Shown here piece after piece: positions 45,325-52,235 of a DNA stretch of 55,398 bases; position 1 is the stretch's first letter; each line of letters begins with the position of its first letter. The translations under genes and the position numbers were made by a program. The stretch comes from Thermoplasmata archaeon (GTDB lineage Archaea > Thermoplasmatota > Thermoplasmata > Thermoplasmatales > Thermoplasmataceae), in NCBI GenBank assembly GCA_021806345.1, contig JAJZXP010000036.1, positions 1-55,398 of the forward strand, given 5' to 3'. The notes below the pieces were generated by a model. That model saw nothing but the letters and a program-made list of their open reading frames with translations, was not told the origin of the DNA and did no database searches.

Positions 45325-46049
45325 CAAGGGGTTACACCCGGAAATCGCTTCGAGAGATCATTTATTACTTTATCAAAGTTTGCCACAAGCTCGTTAGGAT
45401 ATTCCTTGGTATGTTCATTGAATGGCTGGAAAAAATCTTTTACAAAATTAGTTTTCTCCCCAGGTCTAAGAAGTCTTTCCATATAGTATTCCGTTGGATC
45501 ATCTACCCTTGCTGATATAAATGCAGCTTTCCTTGACAGGCATGCCTCACAAAATCCGCAGTGTATGACTCCTGAAATAAGGCAACTCCAAGTCTTCTTG
45601 AAGTCAACGCTCAATTCACATCCCATCTGAATTACTTCAGCTTTTGTCATTTTGGAAAAAGGCATGAATAGTTTTAATTCCAATGAATTAATCTGATACA
45701 TTTCAAAACGAGAAAAGGCACCTTCCCCTTTAAGTGCTCCAATCATAATTTCGTTACATGATGGCATCAAAGATGTCGCCTCGAGGATTTCAATCATCTC
45801 CTGATGTCTAAGAAGCCTTTGCACAGATTGAAAGGGGGGGAATCCAGAAGACTTTATAAGGGAAGAAAAGTCAATGACCGAGTGACTAAAACCAAAATCT
45901 CTTGCAGTATTTTGGGTAAGTTGTCTTTCCTTAATGTTCGGAGGGAATCCATAATCAAAATAGACAGTCTGAAAAGAATACTCATTTTTTATAGCCCATC
46001 GCAACATTACAGTTGAATCGAGACCTCCGGTGTAATTTAAAAGATACAT
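45324..46049 (-). CDS. QueC-like PP-loop ATPase
   Basis: 241 residues. QueC (7-cyano-7-deazaguanine synthase) uses ATP and ammonia to convert 7-carboxy-7-deazaguanine to preQ0. Seen: PP-loop YTGGLDST at residues 6-13 (the usual SGGxDST has Ser in place of this Thr), FDYGFPPNIKERQLTQ, FMPFSKMTKAEVIQMG, and TWSC followed by HCGFCEAC, giving zinc-ligand Cys at 156, 164, 167 and 170, close to the QueC spacing. Relatives outside tRNA modification occur in DNA-modification and defence gene sets. No QueD, QueE or FolE homolog is adjacent, so a specialised role on the element is more likely than housekeeping archaeosine synthesis. Middle gene of a three-gene operon. Confidence 0.8.
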   Translation of the reverse strand: MYLLNYTGGLDSTVMLRWAIKNEYSFQTVYFDYGFPPNIKERQLTQNTARDFGFSHSVIDFSSLIKSSGFPPFQSVQRLLRHQEMIEILEATSLMPSCNEIMIGALKGEGAFSRFEMYQINSLELKLFMPFSKMTKAEVIQMGCELSVDFKKTWSCLISGVIHCGFCEACLSRKAAFISARVDDPTEYYMERLLRPGEKTNFVKDFFQPFNEHTKEYPNELVANFDKVINDLSKRFPGVTP

Positions 46050-46085
46050 ATTACAACAATCAGTGTTTCCAAAGTAAAAAATCTA

Positions 46086-46874
46086 TTAGAGATTATTTTT
46101 GGAATAATCCCTATAATCAGATGGCACATAGTACGTTGCTTGAGCTACATAATCCGTTCTGTTACCGTTTAGAACCTTACCAAAGTCGGTATCAATCACC
46201 TTGAACACCATTGTTTCATCGAACGGAAGTGTTTCTTTGCCATTGTACTTATAATGGCGTTTCACTTGATTATAATAGGTCTTTCCATCCTGACCGTACT
46301 GAATTTGATTATAGACTGCTTCCATAACACCTGTTTCAATTTGCCTCAGATATGCCGAGTAGCCTGGACTGGATTTCAACTTGTAATCCTTAAAGAACTT
46401 TCCGTCAACCTCTACGAGACCGTGCCGCTGTCCGTCTGTGATCTGCACTTCTCCCTTTTGGAGGGCCTTCATGGTCAACTCTCCATTTTCATCTTGAAGA
46501 TTATAGGTCACATCTGCTTTGAAAGGAAATCCAGTGACGGAACTTATATTCTTGGCTCCAAACAGTGCTTTGGAGAAAGTAGAGTAAGAGAAACACACTA
46601 CAGACCCTGCTGAATATGCCATGACTTCATATTTAGGTACCCCGTCCCAAAGAAAATACATTCTCGCTATATTACTCTCAGCATCGTATGAGGCCATAGC
46701 AGCACCCTCGATTTTTTCTTCATTATGACTTATTCTCAGGTCGAATACGGTGTCAATAGTTTCCCTTCTGATTCCAATCTTGCTTTCCAAAAGAGCACGC
46801 TGTTTGTTGTTATCCAAAATTTCTTGAGCAAACATATATTCTAATCCATTTATATGTATATATCTGTTTTCCAT
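46086..46874 (-). CDS. Unknown protein, first gene of the element's cargo operon
   Basis: 262 residues, soluble, no signal peptide or membrane helix and no recognised family. It is rich in beta-like and aromatic stretches: ESNIARMYFLWDGVPKYEVM, GSVVCFSYSTFSKALFGAKN, FKADVTYNLQDENGEL, and a C-terminal DYVAQATYYVPSDYRDYSK. There is one Cys, in VVCFSYS. It is 36 bp upstream of the QueC-like gene on the same strand, with a TATA-like AAATATAT about 21 bp before its ATG. It could be the partner or substrate of the QueC-like enzyme (an inference from position). Confidence 0.6.
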   Translation of the reverse strand: MENRYIHINGLEYMFAQEILDNNKQRALLESKIGIRRETIDTVFDLRISHNEEKIEGAAMASYDAESNIARMYFLWDGVPKYEVMAYSAGSVVCFSYSTFSKALFGAKNISSVTGFPFKADVTYNLQDENGELTMKALQKGEVQITDGQRHGLVEVDGKFFKDYKLKSSPGYSAYLRQIETGVMEAVYNQIQYGQDGKTYYNQVKRHYKYNGKETLPFDETMVFKVIDTDFGKVLNGNRTDYVAQATYYVPSDYRDYSKNNL

Positions 46875-46890
46875 ATATTATATATAGACA

Positions 46891-46898
46891 ATATATTT
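46891..46898 (-). promoter_or_regulatory. TATA box of the cargo operon
   Basis: Minus-strand AAATATAT-like stretch centred about 20 bp before the ATG at 46874, in a very AT-rich region (several overlapping TATA-like words, so the exact box is uncertain). Confidence 0.35.
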
Positions 46899-47016
46899 AG
46901 ATGAGCATCCCGGGTTTACATGATTTTTCTGGTTCCTTCCCTCCGGTATGCTATTTTATCACCATTATTATTTGGAAAGAAGGATTATTAATACCATCCC
47001 CTGAAAGTGAGGAGTG

Positions 47017-47038
47017 TAATACACCCGTGTATGTATTA
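47017..47038 (+). repeat. Inverted repeat TAATACAC / GTGTAT(G)TATTA
   Basis: A near-perfect dyad: TAATACAC, CC, then GTGTAT and TATTA with one extra G. The same half-sites recur at 47094-47111. Confidence 0.5.
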
Positions 47039-47093
47039 TGAATTGCTTGCAGACACTGCAAAAAATACCCGTGTCCTGCAATTATGAATAGTG

Positions 47094-47111
47094 GTATTAT
47101 TACAGTAATAC
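47094..47111 (+). repeat. Inverted repeat GTATTA-TTACAG-TAATAC
   Basis: Perfect 6-bp arms with a six-base spacer. Half-sites are shared with the dyad at 47017-47038, as expected for a repeated protein-binding site. Confidence 0.5.
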
Positions 47112-47200
47112 AAAATCAGGAAACTCAATTACATGATTAGTACTCCTGTTAGTTATACTAATTGAAAGGTATAGATTAGATAGATATATGTCATAATACT

Positions 47201-47217
47201 TGTAGCATAGTGCTACA
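47201..47217 (+). repeat. Palindrome TGTAGC-ATAGT-GCTACA
   Basis: A perfect 6-bp inverted repeat with a five-base spacer, operator-like. Confidence 0.45.
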
Positions 47218-47274
47218 CTGCTTTTCTAACACTTTCTTATCCTATGTTATTCATACCACCTATCCAGAATGATA

Positions 47275-47437
47275 ACCCACTTGGCTTGGGCTTGGCTACC
47301 CCGACCTCGCTTCGCACCACCCGTGTCGACCCGTATGGCTCATTCGGGGTTCACTTCGTTCACCTTGCTTCGCTCGGTCGGGAGGGGGTTCGCCGACCTG
47401 CCCTAAATTTTTGATTGTGTAATAATACGGGCAGGTC
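47275..47437 (+). ncRNA. GC-rich island with alternative helices; possible structured RNA or origin
   Basis: About 130 bp (47275-47405) are far richer in G+C than the surroundings. GGTCGG at 47376-47381 can pair with CCGACC at 47393-47398 or with CCCCGACC at 47299-47306. The segment GACCTGCCC at 47395-47403, which shares bases with CCGACC, can instead pair perfectly with GGGCAGGTC at 47429-47437. So at least two helices are mutually exclusive, as in a regulatory RNA. Strand is unknown; plus is given arbitrarily. It could equally be a replication-origin structure. Confidence 0.35.
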
Positions 47438-47444
47438 TTTGCGA

Positions 47445-47467
47445 GAAACTTCTTAAAAAGAAGTTTC
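47445..47467 (+). terminator. Perfect hairpin, 10-bp stem
   Basis: GAAACTTCTT, AAA loop, AAGAAGTTTC. It lies just after the GC-rich island and 35 bp before the TATA box of the surface-protein gene. It could end transcription of an RNA from the island or be a protein-binding site. It has no T-run directly after it, so termination is uncertain. Confidence 0.4.
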
Positions 47468-47501
47468 ATCAAGAAAGGGGCTAAAAAAAGATATCAGAAT
47501 A

Positions 47502-47509
47502 TTTATATA
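47502..47509 (+). promoter_or_regulatory. TATA box of the element's surface-protein gene
   Basis: TTTATATA centred about 26 bp before the ATG at 47531; leaderless start. Confidence 0.6.
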
Positions 47510-47530
47510 CGGGTTCTGAGTCCCAGGTTT

Positions 47531-48352
47531 ATGCGTAAAGGAATATTGATTTTAGGAATGGTCCTCATAATTGTAGGTGTTATTGCATTGGGTTTTAATG
47601 GAACGAGTGAGATTAGTAATACGGGCAATGTCTCAGTTTCACCAAACTCAATTTCACTCCCATATGTAACTGGTTATTATGTTCTTAGTTATGGTAACAG
47701 TGTTAATTTAAACTTCAGCGCTTCAACATATGTATATGGTTACAGCACAAGTGGCATTTCGCCCGCTTCACCTTTTGTAAATGGAAGTTTTGCTGTTGGA
47801 GTTGGAGCAAATGGATGTAATGATACAGGAATGGCAATTACAAGTTCTCATCAGAATAGTTATAATCCTTACGAGAACAGTCATTATACTATAGGCGGTA
47901 TAGGAGTTTCTGATTTTACAAACTATAAGACTTTTTATAAAGTTAATACACCACCGATACAGCCTATTACTGTTGTGAATTTAACTTTTAATGTATCTTC
48001 TAACTCCTTAGTTGTTTTCGCTGGTATGGGAGGCGGGGCTTACAGTATAGGTTTTTCTGGTATACCTAATATCCACATTGCTTCTATTTTAAATTCCTCA
48101 GGAGATACTGGACTGGAATTTGCATATGCAAACCTAAGTGCTGGTAAGTATACAATTTCGGAAAAGAGCACCAATGGTGATGGAGGGTCAAATGATAGAA
48201 GTGAGATCGTTTCTGCTATAGTTTTCACGACATCGACACAGAAGCCTGCCGCGTCTGGAACATCCAATACATGGCTATACGGCATAGTCGGAGGAGTGAT
48301 TGCGGTTGCGGTAGTCGGATCTATGTTGGCAATTATGAGGAAGAAGAAGTAA
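47531..48352 (+). CDS. Secreted membrane-anchored protein in integrated element
   Basis: 273 residues. An N-terminal signal or anchor (KGILILGMVLIIVGVIALGF), a beta-rich extracellular part with Asn-x-Ser/Thr sites and Gly/Ser-rich strands (SPFVNGSFAVGVGANGCNDT, ITVVNLTFNVSSNSLVVFAG), and a C-terminal helix YGIVGGVIAVAVVGSMLAI with basic tail MRKKK. This is the same architecture as the chromosomal surface proteins at 40000-40626 and 26035-28995. It may be an adhesin or an exclusion or entry-receptor factor carried by the element; function unknown. Confidence 0.65.
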   Translation: MRKGILILGMVLIIVGVIALGFNGTSEISNTGNVSVSPNSISLPYVTGYYVLSYGNSVNLNFSASTYVYGYSTSGISPASPFVNGSFAVGVGANGCNDTGMAITSSHQNSYNPYENSHYTIGGIGVSDFTNYKTFYKVNTPPIQPITVVNLTFNVSSNSLVVFAGMGGGAYSIGFSGIPNIHIASILNSSGDTGLEFAYANLSAGKYTISEKSTNGDGGSNDRSEIVSAIVFTTSTQKPAASGTSNTWLYGIVGGVIAVAVVGSMLAIMRKKK

Positions 48353-48375
48353 TCCCTCTTCCACAATTATTGTTA

Positions 48376-48397
48376 TTCGATTAAAACAATAATCGAA
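48376..48397 (+). repeat. Inverted repeat next to attR
   Basis: TTCGATTA, six-base spacer, TAATCGAA. One arm contains the TAATCGAA word also present inside attL at 42919-42926. It may be an integrase arm site or the terminator of the surface-protein gene, whose stop is 23 bp upstream. Confidence 0.45.
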
Positions 48398-48401
48398 CAC
48401 A

Positions 48402-48417
48402 GCCCTCCGCATTTTAT
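48402..48417 (+). repeat. attR core
   Basis: GCCCTCCGCATTTTAT, identical and in the same orientation as attL at 42899-42914. It marks the right boundary of the element. Confidence 0.9.
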
Positions 48418-48529
48418 CATTCAGAGTCTTCCACCATGGTGAACAAAGTTATACGATATTTCTACAGGGCAGTTTCCTGTATATCAAGACAGGCTATGCT
48501 CTAAAATAGCATGTTCACACAATAAGTGT

Positions 48530-48735
48530 GAAGAGATTTCAGATGAACTTTGCGCAAATCTTGCTTCAATGAAACAATCGGGAGAAAGTTTCCCAGATGT
48601 CATAAACCAGCTAGAATACAGATAAAAATCAAGCCGATGATATTTTACGAGGGGTTGAAAGGGAGCAAATTCCCTGAAGAACTGGAAAGTCAGGTGAGAA
48701 AGAATAGGAAAGAGTCCGTATTAAGGGAGTTCTGA
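48530..48735 (+). pseudogene. VapB-like antitoxin remnant
   Basis: From 48530 a frame reads EEISDELCANLASMKQSGES then FPDVINQLEYR and a stop at 48623-48625. This is the N-terminal part of a DUF217/VapB-type antitoxin (ISDE-x-x-x-x-L-x-x-x-K-x-x-GESFxDVI). A further piece in another frame (KFPEELESQVRKNRKESVLR, ending TGA at 48733-48735) is the probable C-terminal tail. No start codon for the first frame is seen. It is broken by at least one frameshift and a stop. Confidence 0.6.
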
Positions 48736-49120
48736 TGATTATTTTCGATACCCCTTATCTCAATCGCCAGAGGAGATCCTGGTATGAGGAACAAAATGAA
48801 CATCTTGGGGGAGGATATTATCTAACTACCATCTCTCATTTCGAGACATTCTGATCTGGTGCCAAAATGGGAGCAAAATAAAACAACTTCTTCTCAAACC
48901 TGTTCAGCAGGTACGAAACATAGCTGTTTGATAGAGAATCGTTCAAGATAGACTCTGTGATTCAGGAAAGGCTGGATAAGGTCAATCAGAAAATTAATGG
49001 TTTGGACGTGCTTATAAAAGGCGGATGTTCTGTCACGGAATTTCTAGGATTGAGACAAGAAACAAGGATTTTAAATTAATTACCAAGGCAGAACGCATAG
49101 ATATACTTTACAGCACTTGA
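48735..49120 (+). pseudogene. VapC-like PIN-domain toxin remnant
   Basis: Begins at ATG 48735, which overlaps the antitoxin TGA (TGATG), the usual VapBC coupling. MIIFDTPYL is the PIN start with the first Asp, then YYLTTISHFE. TGA, TAA and TAG then interrupt the same frame, with recognisable SGAKMGAK, SNLFSRYE, FDRESFKIDSVIQERLDKVN and GLDVLI (the usual PIN D-x-x-I). A frameshift near 49050 leads to RNKDFKLITKAERIDILYST, the typical PIN C-terminus. Three nonsense codons and a frameshift make it a dead gene. Confidence 0.65.
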
Positions 49121-49447
49121 ACTCATCTTACCCTGGGTATAAAGTGGAATAAGATATTACATTTCCATTGTCTGCACTGGAAAGAAGGTATATCCTGTCT
49201 GTGATCATTTTTCGGTCCTAAGAAAATCCTTAATCTTGACAGTCGTCTTAAATCAATGCCAGTAAACATTTCACTCTAGGTATAGGTGAAGCTTAGACTA
49301 TTCTAATATTCCATATCGCAGTTTGAATTAAGAATTGATTGGGTCAAAGTTAGAAAAAATGGTAAATTATATCTAACAGTGTCGAGCTGCTCTTTCAGGA
49401 CGTAAATTAACAGAATGGATTAGGATAAATTCTGTAGTGTTCAGGTA
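49121..49447. other. 327-bp intergenic region
   Basis: Between the VapC remnant and the 3' end of the radical SAM gene. No gene, repeat or RNA is recognised. Confidence 0.5.
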
Positions 49448-51133
49448 TTAATTCCTGATACCTAAGAATCTGAGTGTTGAGTTATAATTTTTATACATAT
49501 ATATCAATACAGAGATCCAGGTTAGGTTATGGCGGCTTGACCATTCTATCTCCTTATTGAGATAGGTAAGGTGCCTGCTCGGGTCTTCTTCGTGCACGTA
49601 ATCTTCTCCCCTTATGTACGCTTCAATGTTTTCTACGAGGAATCTACTCTCCTGTTCCGAAATTTGCTCCAGCTTAAATGAAGATTGTATCATTCGGATA
49701 CCGGATTGGTAAGTTATCCTTTCTATGTCTTTCCGCGACATTGTGGCTGTTTCATAATTTAGATAGTCAGACCAGCTTTTCCCTTTATCCAGGAGATTAT
49801 AGTAATCCTTGAGGGTGTTGGCAAACAACTTTATCCCGTATTGTTCTGGATGCTCATAATATATGGAGCCAGGATCAAGAAAAGGCGATAAAGGTGAAAT
49901 GAAAGCGAATATAGTATCGTCGGACTTGAGGCCCATTCTTAAATTGTCAGAATATTTGATATCCATATAGACGTCCTCCTCAACCTGTCCGGGTATGCCG
50001 ATAGTGAAGTACAGATCGAATTTCTTGCATCCATTTTTCTGAGCATAAAGGATACTCTTTTCCAGATCATGATTAGAGTAACTTCTGCCAGCCATTTGTC
50101 TTATTTTTTCATTGGACGATTCAGGTGAAATCTCAGCTGTAAAGTCAGGGAAAACTTTACTTAGCGATTCAAAGTAATTTTTAGTTGGTGGAACAAAATA
50201 CTCTGTGAGCAGAGGGATATCGATGCCTCTATCTTTGATCTCCCTGAAGAATACTGAATAAAATTTCTCTCCGGCTGCGTTAAGGTCTCCGGCTATAAAC
50301 ACTGGAGAACCAACAATATCATGCACTAGCTCAATCTCTTCAGCAACTGTCCTTGGATCCCTGAAAAGTGGTGATCCGTTTCCATAATTAGACTTATAGG
50401 CAAAATTTGAGCCTCCGCAAAAGCCACAATTATACTGGCAACCGTGCTCAATGACGGTAAATGCTTCCGGGTTCCTGATCCAGTTGTAGTAAGGCATATG
50501 CCCGAGAATATCACCGTATTTTACCGTATTCTTTGCCAGAGTGCTGTAGTCAATGAAGACTCTCTTGATAGCATCTGTGCTTTTTTCCATTGGATTCTCC
50601 TTGATTTTTCCATCCTTGTTTCTGTAAACGAGATTTGGCACGGTAGAAAAATCACCGTTTTTCTCCACAACAGTTGCCAGGTCAACAATCGCCTGTTCTT
50701 GCAGGTCTCCAACAAGGATAAAATCTACCCAGGGCATGGTTTTCATAATTTCTTGCTTGAAATAGGATGCAGAAAATCCTCCCAGCAGTACTTTTGAGTT
50801 AGGGTGGATATCCTTCACTATCTTCGAGATCTCAACAGCCCCATGTGCGTGTGGGAGCCAATGGAGGTCTATCCCAAATATGTCAGAGTCAAATTTTTTA
50901 ATATGTTTTGACACATCAAATCTCTTGCTTGATAGCATACCTACAGCCAAGTTGGATATTCGGGCAGAATGACCGCTATGTACAAGAGAACCAAGCATGC
51001 TCAGGAAACCGATGGGGTACATTTCAAAGAGTGGAGTGGAAGGAACCACATCACTAATAGGTCCAGTCCTTATCTCTCGTTCTCTAAAATCATAAATGCT
51101 GGGCGCGTGAAGAAAACAAACATTAGTTCTCAT
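49448..51133 (-). CDS. Radical SAM protein with B12-binding-type N-terminal domain
   Basis: 561 residues from ATG 51133. The N-terminal about 170 residues look like a cobalamin-binding Rossmann domain (FEMYPIGFLSMLGSLVHSGH, FGIDLHWLPHAHG, SKVLLGGFSASYFKQEIM). The radical SAM domain has CQYNCGFC (Cys at about 232, 236 and 239) and later FDLYFTIGIPGQVEED. Members do methylations or C-C bond formation, e.g. on lipids or tetrapyrroles; the substrate is unknown. An upstream ATG at 51205 is rejected because a TATA box (minus strand, 51161-51170) lies downstream of it. Same strand as ctaB upstream (189-bp gap). Confidence 0.85.
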   Translation of the reverse strand: MRTNVCFLHAPSIYDFREREIRTGPISDVVPSTPLFEMYPIGFLSMLGSLVHSGHSARISNLAVGMLSSKRFDVSKHIKKFDSDIFGIDLHWLPHAHGAVEISKIVKDIHPNSKVLLGGFSASYFKQEIMKTMPWVDFILVGDLQEQAIVDLATVVEKNGDFSTVPNLVYRNKDGKIKENPMEKSTDAIKRVFIDYSTLAKNTVKYGDILGHMPYYNWIRNPEAFTVIEHGCQYNCGFCGGSNFAYKSNYGNGSPLFRDPRTVAEEIELVHDIVGSPVFIAGDLNAAGEKFYSVFFREIKDRGIDIPLLTEYFVPPTKNYFESLSKVFPDFTAEISPESSNEKIRQMAGRSYSNHDLEKSILYAQKNGCKKFDLYFTIGIPGQVEEDVYMDIKYSDNLRMGLKSDDTIFAFISPLSPFLDPGSIYYEHPEQYGIKLFANTLKDYYNLLDKGKSWSDYLNYETATMSRKDIERITYQSGIRMIQSSFKLEQISEQESRFLVENIEAYIRGEDYVHEEDPSRHLTYLNKEIEWSSRHNLTWISVLIYMYKNYNSTLRFLGIRN

Positions 51134-51160
51134 CCTTATAAATTCTATACTGAACGATAG

Positions 51161-51170
51161 ATTATAAATT
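51161..51170 (-). promoter_or_regulatory. TATA box of the radical SAM gene
   Basis: Minus-strand AATTTATAAT centred about 32 bp before ATG 51133; gives a short leader and fixes the start. Confidence 0.5.
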
Positions 51171-51322
51171 TTCTCATGGTGTTCCCAGTAACACGGGTTT
51201 TCCAATAGGGTTATTCATCATTGTTTTATTTCTTTCACCTTAGTTGGATTTCCGCTCATAATGAAATATCCTCTCCACCCATATTAAGGAATACAAACAC
51301 TCTCGTTTATTAGAAAGAATTC

Positions 51323-52195
51323 TTAAAGTCTTAAAACGAAGAAGAGTACCATCGTTAACGACAAGTAAATGTTTGAATACTTAAATAGGACAAGTGAAGA
51401 TTCATTGGTCAGATTTTTGAGAAAAAGGATGGCATAGAATAGAAGGGGAGATGAGAGCACTATAACAACAACAAAGTAATAAAGACCCTCAATGCCAAGA
51501 AAAAAGGGGATTACTGAAAAAAAGATCAGGAAAACAACCGATGCTAGCACGCATTGTGAAGTGGTACTTTCCTTTGTGACAACAGGTAACATTGGGACGC
51601 CCGCTGCCCTGTAATCCTCTCTATACCTGAACGCAAGGCTCCAGATATGAACAGGTATCCAGATGACTATGAGAGCAAAGAGCATCCACGGTAACATTGA
51701 AAATGAATCGGTTACGCAGTACCAACCTATCAAAACAGGGAAGCCACCCGAAAATCCACCCAGAATTATGCTCCATGGTGTGCGTCTCTTCAGGAGATAG
51801 CTATATATAACCACGTTATCAAATAGGCCCATTCCAAGCCAAAGGAGGGCATAAAAGAGATGAGATACAATCAGCAACACCATCGCAAGGGATGCAAGTA
51901 TTACACCAAATTGCAATCCATGCATAGGCGCTATTTCTCCAGTAATCAAGGGTCTCTTCCTTGTTCGGGTCATGATTGAATCGATGTCACGGTCGATGTA
52001 ATTGGTTATAGCCTCAGCACCAGCCGTTCCGAGAGTAGCGGAAACCACAGCAATAATTATACGAAACATCAAGAACGATGCTTGAAATTCCGAAGCCAGT
52101 AAAGCCCCTATCAAGGCGGAAAATACCAGCAAAGACCATACCCTGGGTTTTGTATACCTCAAATATTGAGTCGCCCTGCTTAAAATCATATCCAT
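51323..52195 (-). CDS. ctaB: Protoheme IX farnesyltransferase (heme O synthase)
   Basis: 290 residues, UbiA-superfamily prenyltransferase with about nine helices that attaches a farnesyl-type chain to heme B to give heme O for terminal oxidases. The two Asp-rich motifs are present: NYIDRDIDSIMTRTRKRPL near residue 66 and GLFDNVVIYSYLLKRRTPW near 122. Also GGFSGGFPVLIGWYCVT and WIPVHIWSLAFRYREDYRAAG with MLPVV. It implies a heme-copper oxidase with heme A or O in this organism. 40 bp downstream of the polytopic membrane-protein gene. Confidence 0.92.
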   Translation of the reverse strand: MDMILSRATQYLRYTKPRVWSLLVFSALIGALLASEFQASFLMFRIIIAVVSATLGTAGAEAITNYIDRDIDSIMTRTRKRPLITGEIAPMHGLQFGVILASLAMVLLIVSHLFYALLWLGMGLFDNVVIYSYLLKRRTPWSIILGGFSGGFPVLIGWYCVTDSFSMLPWMLFALIVIWIPVHIWSLAFRYREDYRAAGVPMLPVVTKESTTSQCVLASVVFLIFFSVIPFFLGIEGLYYFVVVIVLSSPLLFYAILFLKNLTNESSLVLFKYSNIYLSLTMVLFFVLRL

Positions 52196-52235
52196 CTCTT
52201 CTTTTTAGGTCAATTAGATGTACCACCACACCTCT

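Larger units (their letters stand above)
46875..47530. other. 656-bp non-coding control region of the element
   Basis: It lies between the divergent cargo operon and surface-protein gene. It contains three copies of ACCCGTGT (47023-47030, 47067-47074, 47319-47326), several TAATAC/GTATTA words arranged as dyads, a TGTAGC-ATAGT-GCTACA palindrome, a GC-rich structured island and a strong hairpin. No ORF of interest. It is the best candidate for the replication origin or copy-control region of the former plasmid. Confidence 0.5.
42899..48417 (+). mobile_element. Integrated genetic element at tRNA-Leu(UAG), 5.5 kb
   Basis: Bounded by a 16-bp direct repeat of the tRNA 3' end. A tyrosine-integrase gene lies directly inside the left boundary, as in many archaeal tRNA-integrating plasmids and viruses. 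Contents: broken integrase, MFS-type transporter, QueC-like enzyme, unknown protein, a 650-bp non-coding region with repeats, and one surface protein. No replication, capsid or conjugation gene was recognised, and the integrase is dead, so it is a fixed remnant or a satellite that depends on other functions. The motif TAATCGAACA occurs just inside both att cores (42919-42928 and 48390-48399). Confidence 0.88.

Noticed and set aside
45324..46049. Housekeeping archaeosine-pathway QueC
   Set aside because: Not excluded, but there is no QueD, QueE or FolE nearby and the gene lies on an integrated element in an operon with an unknown protein and a transporter.
46254..46613. Plus-strand 119-codon frame opposite the unknown 262-residue gene
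   Set aside because: It is the shadow of the minus-strand gene, which has an operon context and a promoter.
48481..48535. Short hairpins (ATGCT/AGCAT and TTCACAC/GTGTGAA) before the VapB remnant
   Set aside because: Small and without context. They may have been the old VapBC operator, but the evidence is too thin to list as a feature.
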